Shown here: piece by piece, positions 1 to 6,554 of the stretch
How the letters are laid out: every line of letters starts with the position of its first letter
How positions within the stretch are numbered: the stretch's first letter is position 1
Program-made: the position numbers and the translations under genes
Assembly (NCBI GenBank): GCA_050049355.1
Contig: JASFWK010000094.1
Location: 1 to 8,222, forward strand
Direction: 5' to 3'
DNA length: 8,222 nt
DNA from: JASFWK01 sp050049355
Lineage (GTDB): Bacteria; Chloroflexota; Anaerolineae; B4-G1; DUEL01
The notes under the pieces: generated by a model
The model's database searches: none
Told to the model about the DNA's origin: nothing
Seen by the model: only the letters and a program-made list of their open reading frames with translations

Positions 1-1
1 C

Positions 2-178
2 AAGATCCGTCAGAACCTCTTCTGGGCATTCTTCTACAACGTGGTGATGATCCCGCTGGCAGTGGTCGGTTGGATGCACCCGGTGCTGGCGGAGATCGCT
101 ATGGCAACCTCCTCCGTCACTGTGGTCACCAACGCCAATACCCTCCGGCGCGTCCAGATCCAGCCGGAGTATCGGTAG
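2..178 (+). CDS. copA: Cu+-transporting P1B-type ATPase, C-terminal end (5' part outside window)
   Basis: Only the last 58 codons are in the window; the frame is open from the left edge and ends at TAG 176-178. The visible protein runs KIRQNLFWAFFYN near its start and AMATSSVTVVTNA near its end. These match the last two membrane helices of heavy-metal P-type ATPases. The Tyr-Asn pair in the seventh helix and the Met-x-x-Ser-Ser motif in the eighth are the known copper(I)-site residues of the P1B-1 (CopA) group. Such pumps use ATP to export Cu+ across the cytoplasmic membrane. The catalytic DKTGT loop and the CPC motif lie upstream and cannot be checked. The family assignment is firm. Copper specificity rests on the two short motifs. 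No clear terminator hairpin with a U tract follows the stop codon. Confidence 0.88.
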   Translation, partial: KIRQNLFWAFFYNVVMIPLAVVGWMHPVLAEIAMATSSVTVVTNANTLRRVQIQPEYR

Positions 179-448
179 CTTCCCGTGGGCTCTCGCTGGC
201 GGCCAAAGGAGAAAGCAGATTACAGGTCATCTACTCCTCTGAGCGCCAGCGACCATTTCACTGGGAGACGCTCTTGCCGAACACTGGGTTTGGTCGCGAA
301 TGTGGCGAGCTAACTATCACTTTGCGAATCAGGAGCAGTTAGTCGGTTGAGCGTTGGCCTGAGCCCGCCGATGGGTAGCCGCCAGAGGCAGCGCATGTAG
401 CACACCGTCGAAACCAGAACTGTGTCGTAGCAGTCGGCAAAACTGGAT

Positions 449-477
449 CTTGATACGGCCTTCGGCCTAGCTCAATC
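449..477 (-). repeat. Small palindromic intergenic repeat, copy 1
   Basis: Read on the minus strand, the unit is GATTGAGCTA, then the arms GGCC-GAA-GGCC, then GTATCAAG. It has the same plan as the two units near the right end of the window (8036-8070 and 8118-8150): a GAG-containing left flank, a short perfect hairpin with a three-base loop, and a GTATCRAG-like right flank. The arms differ in sequence between copies but stay self-complementary. This is the copy with the shortest arms. It may be a member of a genome-wide repeat family; mobility or function cannot be judged from one window. Confidence 0.6.
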
Positions 478-746
478 GGCGTCTTGCCTCGTTGTGCACC
501 GAAAAACGGAAGTGAAGGTGGCTAGTGTGGCGAACCCCATGCATTCTTCCTCTTAGATCGCTCCGGTGAGAACGGCTTCATTTGCTGACTATTCATGTAT
601 CGGAACTTTGGACCGCCAGAGCTTGCTTCGGACGCGGGTCTTCGAGAGACAAGTGATAGGATCAGCATGAATCGGCGTTGGCCTGCGTCCCGTTGCTCCT
701 TCAGCCCCTATCGTTAAGGATTCTTGAACATCTGCTGGCTCCGTTC

Positions 747-774
747 TTGCTCCGCTCCTATCGGTGCGTATAAT
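747..774 (+). promoter_or_regulatory. Putative sigma-70-type promoter for the herA operon
   Basis: A perfect -10 box TATAAT (769-774) is preceded, after a 16-bp spacer, by TTGCTC (747-752), a weak -35 box with the conserved TTG. Transcription would start near 781, giving a short leader of about 16 bases that contains the purine-rich ribosome binding site at 783-790 and leads to the ATG at 798. The -35 box lies within one of two imperfect direct repeats (693-713 and 747-763), so it may overlap an operator. Confidence 0.6.
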
Positions 775-797
775 AGATGCCAGAGGGGAGATGACAT

Positions 798-2486
798 ATG
801 ACTCAAGCGGAAGATCTCGACCAATGGTTTCCTCGCGCTCCCGAGTTCGCCCCTGGGCGGAGCCTGGGCATCGTCGTCGGGGGGAGCCTCTCTGATGGGC
901 TGGAGGTGAAACTTGACCCACAGACCATGATAGAGGGGCTGGCTGTGGGGCGGTACGTCGTTATCCGCGGGCGGACGGGGCGGCGGTTCTTCTCTATCGT
1001 CAATGATGTAGCCCTGGACGCCATCAACCCACTGATTGAGAAGACGCCTCCTGACATATCCGACCCCTTCATCACGCGGGTGCACGACGGTACTTCTACC
1101 TTCGGTCGCCTTCACGTTGCGCCGATGCTGGTGCTGGAGGAGGGAGGAACGGAACCGAAGCCAGTGAAGACCGTCCCTTCGCACTTCTCTCCGGTCTACG
1201 AGGCTAGCTCGGAGGATGTGGCTCTCGTTTTCGGCGATGAGGACGAGGCGGGGTACTTCAGCATCGGCGAGCCCCTGGATATGGAGGGCATCCACGTGCC
1301 TATCAATCTGAACCGTTTCGCGGAGCGCTCGGCGGGGGTCTTCGGCAAGACCGGCACCGGTAAGACCTTCCTCGCCCGTCTCCTGCTGGCCGGCATCATT
1401 CGGCAGCGGGTTGCCGTCAACCTCGTCTTCGACATGCACAACGAGTACGGCTGGAAGAGTCAGGACGAGGCTCAACGGGAGGTGAAGGGGCTGAGACAAC
1501 TCTTCCCCACCGGCGGCGTCTCGGTCTTCACGCTCGACGAGGAGTCCTCTCGACGGCGGGGCAGCAAGGTAGACGCTGTGATACGTATCGGCTACGATCA
1601 GATCGAGCCCGAGGACGTGGACAGCCTCTCGAGCCTGATGGCTCTCTCAGACATACAGGTGGGCGCGCTCTACTTCCTGCGGCGCAGGTTGGGGAAGGAT
1701 TGGGTCGCTCGCCTTCTGGACGAGCGCGACCCACTAGAGGACCTGGACGCTGCATTGGAGCGGGGCACCCTCCACGGGGGGACACTGGGAGCCATTCAGC
1801 GGAAACTGGGGCTCTTCCGTCGTTTCGATTTCCTCCGACCACAGGTACACGAGGATCCGGTGCAGCAGATTCTCGACTACTTGGATCGTGGGGTCAACGT
1901 CATCCTGGAATTTGGGCGTTTTGGCAACAGTCTGGAGGCTTACATCCTGGTCGCTAACTACATCACTCGCCGGATCCACGCTCACTACGTGGCGCGCAAG
2001 GAGGCGGCGGTGGGTGGACAGGGGGAGGAACCGCGTCCTTTGATAATCACCATTGAGGAAGCGCACAAGTTCCTTGATCCTGCGGTAGCTCGCCATACTG
2101 TTTTCGGCACCATCGCCCGGGAGCTGCGCAAGTACAACGTGACCCTGATGGTCGTGGACCAGCGGCCCAGTGGCATCGATCCTGAGGTGATGAGCCAGAT
2201 TGGCACCCGGGTCACATGTCTGTTGGACGACGAGGCCGACATCCGCGCGGTCTTCTCCGGAGTGGCCGGAAGCCAGCAATTGCGCGAGGTGCTGGCTCGA
2301 CTTGACACCCGCCAGCAGGCGTTGGTGATGGGGCACGCAGTGCCGATGCCTGTAGTCGTGCGCACCCGCACCTATGGCACGCCCGAGTTCTACGCCGAAA
2401 TGGGGATCGCCGAAGGTGAGGAGCCGGAAGCAGTCCTCCAGCGGGGGCGGGCGGTGCTCCGGGGTGGTGAAGACGAGGGCATCTAG
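798..2486 (+). CDS. herA: HerA-family ATP-binding protein (DNA translocase/helicase)
   Basis: This 562-residue protein has the layout of HerA ATPases. The N-terminal part (about 20-110) is beta-rich and fits the HAS-barrel domain. The RecA-like core follows, with Walker A GKTGTGKT at 183-190, the family motif DMHNEY at 212-217, a Walker B strand ending IEEAH at 419-423 (Glu420 where Asp is more usual), Arg441/Arg444 in RELRK as candidate arginine fingers, and VVDQRPS around 452-458. HerA forms hexameric rings that pump duplex DNA and work with NurA and Mre11-Rad50 in end resection, best known from archaea. The start at 798 is supported by GAGGGGAG at 783-790 and by the promoter just upstream. 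It is the first gene of a five-gene run that ends with an Mre11/SbcD nuclease, which supports a repair role. No NurA gene is visible nearby. The HAS-barrel architecture makes an antiviral HerA type less likely. Confidence 0.88.
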   Translation: MTQAEDLDQWFPRAPEFAPGRSLGIVVGGSLSDGLEVKLDPQTMIEGLAVGRYVVIRGRTGRRFFSIVNDVALDAINPLIEKTPPDISDPFITRVHDGTSTFGRLHVAPMLVLEEGGTEPKPVKTVPSHFSPVYEASSEDVALVFGDEDEAGYFSIGEPLDMEGIHVPINLNRFAERSAGVFGKTGTGKTFLARLLLAGIIRQRVAVNLVFDMHNEYGWKSQDEAQREVKGLRQLFPTGGVSVFTLDEESSRRRGSKVDAVIRIGYDQIEPEDVDSLSSLMALSDIQVGALYFLRRRLGKDWVARLLDERDPLEDLDAALERGTLHGGTLGAIQRKLGLFRRFDFLRPQVHEDPVQQILDYLDRGVNVILEFGRFGNSLEAYILVANYITRRIHAHYVARKEAAVGGQGEEPRPLIITIEEAHKFLDPAVARHTVFGTIARELRKYNVTLMVVDQRPSGIDPEVMSQIGTRVTCLLDDEADIRAVFSGVAGSQQLREVLARLDTRQQALVMGHAVPMPVVVRTRTYGTPEFYAEMGIAEGEEPEAVLQRGRAVLRGGEDEGI

Positions 2487-2509
2487 CGCTGCTGAGAGAG
2501 GAGAGACCG

Positions 2510-3529
2510 ATGGGGAGGGCCTTTCCCCTGCTTGCTTTGTTGGCTCTCGGAGTTGGAGCCGCGGCGTGCAGCTTCGGTTTGACGCCCAGCTTGACCTCCA
2601 CCTCGACTCCGTCGGCCAGCCAGACACCCACGCCAACAGCGACGGCGCCTGCCCCGACTCCGACGCTTTCTCCCCGGCAAGCTGTACAGGTCATTCAGAC
2701 CCTGTGCTTGAAAGTGGAACCACACAGGCCTGAACTTGGCGAGGGGCTCTATCAGCCTCTCGCTGAGACAACCCGCGACATACTCACATACCTTGACGTG
2801 CGAGTGGTGGACGAAGAAGCAGTCTGCGACGCCACCCTAGCGATAGACGTAGTAGGCATACCTCTCGGCGAAGATTACCAACACGTCGGCTCCGAACGCT
2901 CCAGCCACTGCTACACCGGGGCCACAGTCTTCGGGGGGATGGCACTCACCGTACCCCAGATCGAACCCTTGACCACTACCATCACTGCGACGGTTGAACC
3001 TGTCGGAGGGACCATTCACGCGTGTCCCAGCGAAGAGCAAGCCCCCTTTCAGAAGGCCTGGGCAGAACCCTACTTGGAGGGGCTGGTTGGCTTCTGGGGC
3101 GACCAGGTTCTCGTGCCAGCAATGCAGGACGATGATCGCTGGGTGCACACTGCCGCAGCCGATGCGTTGGAGGAAAGAGGAGTGGAGGCTGTGCCCGCCC
3201 TCATTGAAGTCCTCGGGAACGAGAACGATTGGGCGCGCCGGGTCGCCGCCACGATGTTGGGAGAGATCGGACCGGAGGCAGCCGAAGCAGTACCTGCCCT
3301 TGTAGACGCCTTGGACGACGATGTGCGGCCGGTCCGCTTCGAGGCAGCCGTGGCATTGGGCAACATTGGCCCAGCGGCCAGGGGTGCTGTCCCGGCGCTT
3401 ATCCAGATTCTGAGGAATGAAGACGGCGAACTACGCGAGGTCGCCGTGCACGCGCTGCAGCCCATCACGGGCCAGTATTTCGGCGAGGAGGCAGACGCCT
3501 GGCAGGAGTGGTGGGAGGAGCAGCAGTAA
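2510..3529 (+). CDS. HEAT-repeat lipoprotein of unknown function
   Basis: The 339-residue product begins with a lipoprotein signal peptide: Arg3, a hydrophobic stretch (5-16) and a lipobox with Ala17-Ala18-Ala19-Cys20. It would therefore be exported and lipid-anchored at Cys20. A Thr/Pro/Ser-rich linker (about 25-55) follows, then a domain of about 145 residues with several cysteines that I do not recognise. The C-terminal third (about 205-320) holds three to four HEAT/PBS-lyase-like repeats, each with a VPALI-type helix. It closes with ITGQYFG and a WQEWWEEQQ tail, an ending common in bacterial HEAT proteins. HEAT arrays usually bind proteins. The ATG at 2510 has GAGAGGAGAG at 2495-2504 and lies 23 bp after the herA stop, so the two are probably co-transcribed. 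An exported lipoprotein is an odd neighbour for DNA-repair genes, and nothing in the sequence explains the link. Confidence 0.82.
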   Translation: MGRAFPLLALLALGVGAAACSFGLTPSLTSTSTPSASQTPTPTATAPAPTPTLSPRQAVQVIQTLCLKVEPHRPELGEGLYQPLAETTRDILTYLDVRVVDEEAVCDATLAIDVVGIPLGEDYQHVGSERSSHCYTGATVFGGMALTVPQIEPLTTTITATVEPVGGTIHACPSEEQAPFQKAWAEPYLEGLVGFWGDQVLVPAMQDDDRWVHTAAADALEERGVEAVPALIEVLGNENDWARRVAATMLGEIGPEAAEAVPALVDALDDDVRPVRFEAAVALGNIGPAARGAVPALIQILRNEDGELREVAVHALQPITGQYFGEEADAWQEWWEEQQ

Positions 3530-3554
3530 AGCCGGGAGGAGGACATTTCGGGTC

Positions 3555-4493
3555 TTGAGAGTAATCATAGACTTTGATGGCACGCTGACAGCTGAGGAGG
3601 AGCTAGCGAAGTCGCTGGCGGAGAAGTCACTGGACACGCTGGCGAACGAGGTCATCGGTGCGCCCCGCCAGGAGCTGGCTGAGGTGTATGCATCCACCCA
3701 GGCGCGTCTGGTGGAGGCTCCGCATCGCTACTGGTGGGAGGTCAACGGTCTGATAGCTTCCTACTGCAATGAAGGTGCGTTCATTCTAAACACTACGACC
3801 CTTCAGGTGATGCTGAGCGAGAGCGCCGGCTATCTGGGAGCTGTGACGGAGGCGTTCCCTGAGGCCGAGTACGACCCCGTTGTCGATTGCATCAACTACC
3901 TCTTCCACCGCCACACAGCCGAACTCCCGCCGGCATTCCGTCCTCCTGCGCGCGCCGTGCTTGTCTCCCTTCTTGAGCATCCCAATCGTGAGCCGGTCGT
4001 TCTAACGAACTCGCTGGGTGACAAGGTGCGTAGGCACCTTACAGTGCTTGCGCTGGAGGACGAGATCTCCGTGCTTGGCGACACTCGTCAGTATGAGATG
4101 GACCCCGGCTGGACCCGGAGGTTCGCGCATCCACAGCTGGGCGAGATCCAGGTCTGGCCGGCTTCGAAGACCTACCAGATCGACCTGCGCCGGCCGGCAT
4201 ACTACCGCGCGCTGGTTCAGGCTGCCGAGGAGGATCCACAGCTCGTGGTTGTGGCAGACACTCTCTCACTGCCCGGCGCGCTGCCCCTTGTGATGGGCAT
4301 CCCGTTCTTTCTCGTGCGCACGCCATACACGCCTGCCTGGTGCGCTGAGGTGGTGGGCACCCATCCTTTCGGTGCGGTGCTCGACGACTTGGCCGACCTG
4401 CCGGTGGCGCTGGATGACTTACCTGGTGATGGACGGTTGTCATCTCCCGAGAGCCAGATTCAAGAGGTGGCGGAGAGACAGGAAGATGAATGA
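3555..4493 (+). CDS. HAD-like hydrolase (putative phosphatase)
   Basis: From the chosen TTG start the product has 312 residues and opens MRVIIDFDGTLT, with the HAD nucleophile and acid/base pair at Asp6 and Asp8. Motif II is probably VVLTNS (Thr151), motif III Lys205 in SKTYQID, and motif IV Asp235 in VVADTLSLPGALPL. About 140 residues between motifs I and II would form a helical cap that sets substrate choice. HAD enzymes usually transfer phosphoryl groups through the first Asp; the substrate here is unknown. The frame stays open upstream to an ATG at 3417, but that would put about 46 unrelated residues before the motif, overlapping the end of the lipoprotein gene. AGGAGG at 3537-3542 points to the TTG, though the 12-base spacing is long. 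Motif IV shows only one obvious acidic residue, so activity is not certain. Its end overlaps the next gene by 8 bp. Confidence 0.7.
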   Translation: MRVIIDFDGTLTAEEELAKSLAEKSLDTLANEVIGAPRQELAEVYASTQARLVEAPHRYWWEVNGLIASYCNEGAFILNTTTLQVMLSESAGYLGAVTEAFPEAEYDPVVDCINYLFHRHTAELPPAFRPPARAVLVSLLEHPNREPVVLTNSLGDKVRRHLTVLALEDEISVLGDTRQYEMDPGWTRRFAHPQLGEIQVWPASKTYQIDLRRPAYYRALVQAAEEDPQLVVVADTLSLPGALPLVMGIPFFLVRTPYTPAWCAEVVGTHPFGAVLDDLADLPVALDDLPGDGRLSSPESQIQEVAERQEDE

Positions 4494-5292
4494 GTACCTG
4501 AAGGCCAATCGAGCCCACTGGGATGAACTGGTTGCCATTCACGCCAACTCAACCTTCTATGACCTGGAGGGCTTCAAGGCGGGAAAACTGAGCCTGAAGT
4601 CGCTCGAACTCGAGGAACTGGGTGACGTGGCGGGCAAGTCGCTGTTACACCTTCAATGCCACTTCGGGATGGACACGTTATCTTGGGCGAGGTTGGGCGC
4701 CGAGGTGACCGGCGTTGATTTCTCGGATCAGGCTATCTCCCTGGCGCGATCTCTGAGCGAGGAGTTGGGGATCGAGGCGAGCTTCGTCTACTCGGATATC
4801 TACGAACTCCCGGATGTTCTATCTGGTCTGTTCGACATTGTCTACACATCCTATGGGGTCCTGGCCTGGCTCCCAGACCTCGGTCGCTGGGCCGAGGTCA
4901 TCGCTCATTTTCTCAAGCCCGGCGGCACCTTCTACATCGCCGAGATTCACCCGTTTGCCAGTGTCTTCTGTGACGAGGAGGATGTCACGGACCTGTCTGT
5001 CTCTTATCCCTACTTTGCCTCAGCGGAACCCGTGAGGTTCGAGGTCGAAGGCTCTTATGCCGACCCCGCTGCGAAGGTCGCCCAATCTGTGACGTATGAG
5101 TGGTTTCACCCCCTCGCCGAAGTCATAAATTCACTCACCTCGGTGGGACTGCGAATCGAGTTTCTGCATGAGTTTCCCTACTCTTCGTATCAGATGTTCC
5201 CTTTTCTGGAGCGGGATGATGACGGGTGGTGGAGGCTGGACCCCCAGTACGGATCCATTCCCTTGACATTCTCGCTGAAGGCTCTTAAATGA
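4486..5292 (+). CDS. Class I SAM-dependent methyltransferase
   Basis: The 268-residue protein has a Rossmann-type methyltransferase core. Motif I is LLHLQCHFG at 53-61, where the family usually has a glycine-rich loop, followed by VTGVDFS with Asp78 placed to hold the ribose of S-adenosylmethionine. A later strand-loop reads LKPGGTFYIAEIHP, the typical post-motif segment. The N-terminus (NRAHWDELVAIH) and the unusual Cys-His in motif I are familiar from a group of bacterial methyltransferases with no assigned substrate that I know of. The ATG at 4486 is chosen over the upstream in-frame ATG at 4372 because homology-like sequence begins there and purine-rich GGAGAGACAGGA precedes it. It overlaps the HAD gene by 8 bp, so the two are probably translationally coupled and may act on related metabolites. 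Confidence 0.82.
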   Translation: MNEYLKANRAHWDELVAIHANSTFYDLEGFKAGKLSLKSLELEELGDVAGKSLLHLQCHFGMDTLSWARLGAEVTGVDFSDQAISLARSLSEELGIEASFVYSDIYELPDVLSGLFDIVYTSYGVLAWLPDLGRWAEVIAHFLKPGGTFYIAEIHPFASVFCDEEDVTDLSVSYPYFASAEPVRFEVEGSYADPAAKVAQSVTYEWFHPLAEVINSLTSVGLRIEFLHEFPYSSYQMFPFLERDDDGWWRLDPQYGSIPLTFSLKALK

Positions 5293-5315
5293 CCGAGCTG
5301 GATGGGTGGTAGCCA

Positions 5316-6542
5316 ATGGAAAACATTCACTTGCTGCACTTCGCGGATCTTCACATCGGCGTGGAAAACTATGGCCGGCTCGATCCCGAAACCGGCGTCA
5401 ACCGGCGGGTGTTGGATTTCCTGCGTCGGCTGGACGAAGTCATCGACTATGGGCTGGAGAACGAGGTGGACCTGGTGATCTTCGCTGGCGATGCCTACAA
5501 GCGTCGCAGTCCTAACCCCACCTACCAGCGTGCCCTTGCTCGCCGCATCAAGCGCCTGACCGACGCTGACGTTCCCGTGGTCCTCCTGGTGGGCAACCAC
5601 GATCTGCCCACCATGCCCCAGAAGGCCTCCAGCGTGGATATCTTCCGTACCCTAGATGTTCCCAACGTCATCGTCGGAAGAGTCGAGAAGTTGCACCGCG
5701 TCCAAACCCGCCGAGGTCCTGTGCAGGTTGCCACGGTCCCCTATCCGATCCGCCAGCGGCTCCTGGCCCACGATGACTACCGAGGCCTTTCCATCGAGCA
5801 GCTGGACGAGGCACTGCAGGAGATGGTGGCCGAAAACATCCGCGCGCTGGCGAAGAAACTCGACCCCGAGGTGCCTGCGGTGTTGGCTGCGCATCTGACC
5901 ATCTCCGAGGCGGTCTTTGGCTCTGAGCGGAGCGTGATGATCGGACGGGATGCGGTCATCCTCAAGTCGGTGGTGGCTGATCCGGCGTGGGACTATGTGG
6001 CGCTGGGGCACATCCACAAGCACCAAAGCCTGAACGAGGGGGACTACCCGCCGGTAGTCTACGCTGGGAGCGTGGAGAGGATTGATTTCGGGGAGGAGAA
6101 GGAGCCCAAGGGTTTCTGCTGGGTGGAGCTGGCGCGTGGGAAGACAGAGTGGCGATTTGTGGAGTCGGGTGCCCGTTCCTTCGTCACCGTGCGGGCCGAC
6201 CTGCGCGAGTCCGACGATCCGCTGACGGCGCTGCGGCAGGAGGTGGCCAACCACGAGCTGGAGGATACAGTCGTTCGGGTGGTCATTCGCTTGCGGGATG
6301 ACCAGGAGCAGCTCGTGCGCGACCGAGACGTGCGGTCACTGTTAGGGGAGGCGGCGTTCGTCGCCAGCATCAACCGCGAGGTGGAGCGACAGGCCCGGGT
6401 ACGTCTGGGGAACCTGGCTCCAGAGGAGATGACGCCACAGCAGCTCCTCGAGCGGTACCTGGATGCCAAGGAGACATCGCCGGAGCGCAAGGAGGAGCTG
6501 CTGAAATGTGCGGAGGAGATACTCACTCCGCCTTCAGAGTAG
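5316..6542 (+). CDS. sbcD: Exonuclease SbcCD subunit D / Mre11-like nuclease
   Basis: The 408-residue protein carries the full set of Mre11/SbcD metallophosphoesterase ligands: Asp11 and His13 (FADLHIG), Asp59 (FAGD), Asn94 and His95 (VGNHD), His193 (AAHLTIS), and His232 and His234 (LGHIHKH). These bind two metal ions, usually Mn2+, for 3'-5' exonuclease and endonuclease activity at DNA ends and hairpins. The C-terminal 150 residues fit the DNA-capping and partner-binding region. Length matches bacterial SbcD. The start at 5316 lies 23 bp after the methyltransferase; the ribosome binding site is poor (GGATGGGTGG around 5300-5309). SbcD normally works with the SMC-like ATPase SbcC/Rad50, often the next gene, but here the next gene is the convergent tyrS. 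The SbcC partner must be elsewhere, if present. Sharing an operon with the HerA-like ATPase mirrors archaeal herA-mre11 clusters. Confidence 0.9.
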   Translation: MENIHLLHFADLHIGVENYGRLDPETGVNRRVLDFLRRLDEVIDYGLENEVDLVIFAGDAYKRRSPNPTYQRALARRIKRLTDADVPVVLLVGNHDLPTMPQKASSVDIFRTLDVPNVIVGRVEKLHRVQTRRGPVQVATVPYPIRQRLLAHDDYRGLSIEQLDEALQEMVAENIRALAKKLDPEVPAVLAAHLTISEAVFGSERSVMIGRDAVILKSVVADPAWDYVALGHIHKHQSLNEGDYPPVVYAGSVERIDFGEEKEPKGFCWVELARGKTEWRFVESGARSFVTVRADLRESDDPLTALRQEVANHELEDTVVRVVIRLRDDQEQLVRDRDVRSLLGEAAFVASINREVERQARVRLGNLAPEEMTPQQLLERYLDAKETSPERKEELLKCAEEILTPPSE

Positions 6543-6554
6543 GATCATGCCCTG

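Larger units (their letters stand above)
179..797. other. Gene-free region between copA and the herA operon
   Basis: No convincing gene is seen in about 620 bases on either strand. The open frames crossing it are short, lack good ribosome binding sites, and resemble no family I recognise. What it does hold is one small palindromic repeat (449-477), a pair of imperfect direct repeats (693-713 and 747-763, sharing TTGCTCC and CCTATCG), and the promoter in front of the herA-like gene. No tRNA or other RNA gene was recognised. Confidence 0.6.

Noticed and set aside
70..342. Plus-strand 90-residue frame at the end of copA
   Set aside because: It overlaps the true copA frame in another phase, has no ribosome binding site, and resembles no family.
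798..2486. HerA-type antiphage defence system
   Set aside because: Defence HerA proteins usually sit next to a SIR2, DUF4297 or similar effector. None is present here, while an SbcD nuclease is, so a repair role is the simpler reading.
714..2636. Long minus-strand open frames opposite the herA-like gene
   Set aside because: They lie antisense to a gene with clear motifs, are rich in Arg, Pro and Ser as expected for GC-rich shadow frames, and resemble no family.
4372..4485. Upstream start for the methyltransferase
   Set aside because: It would add 38 Arg/Trp-rich residues that are the HAD gene read in another frame. The ATG at 4486 has a purine-rich site and begins family-like sequence.
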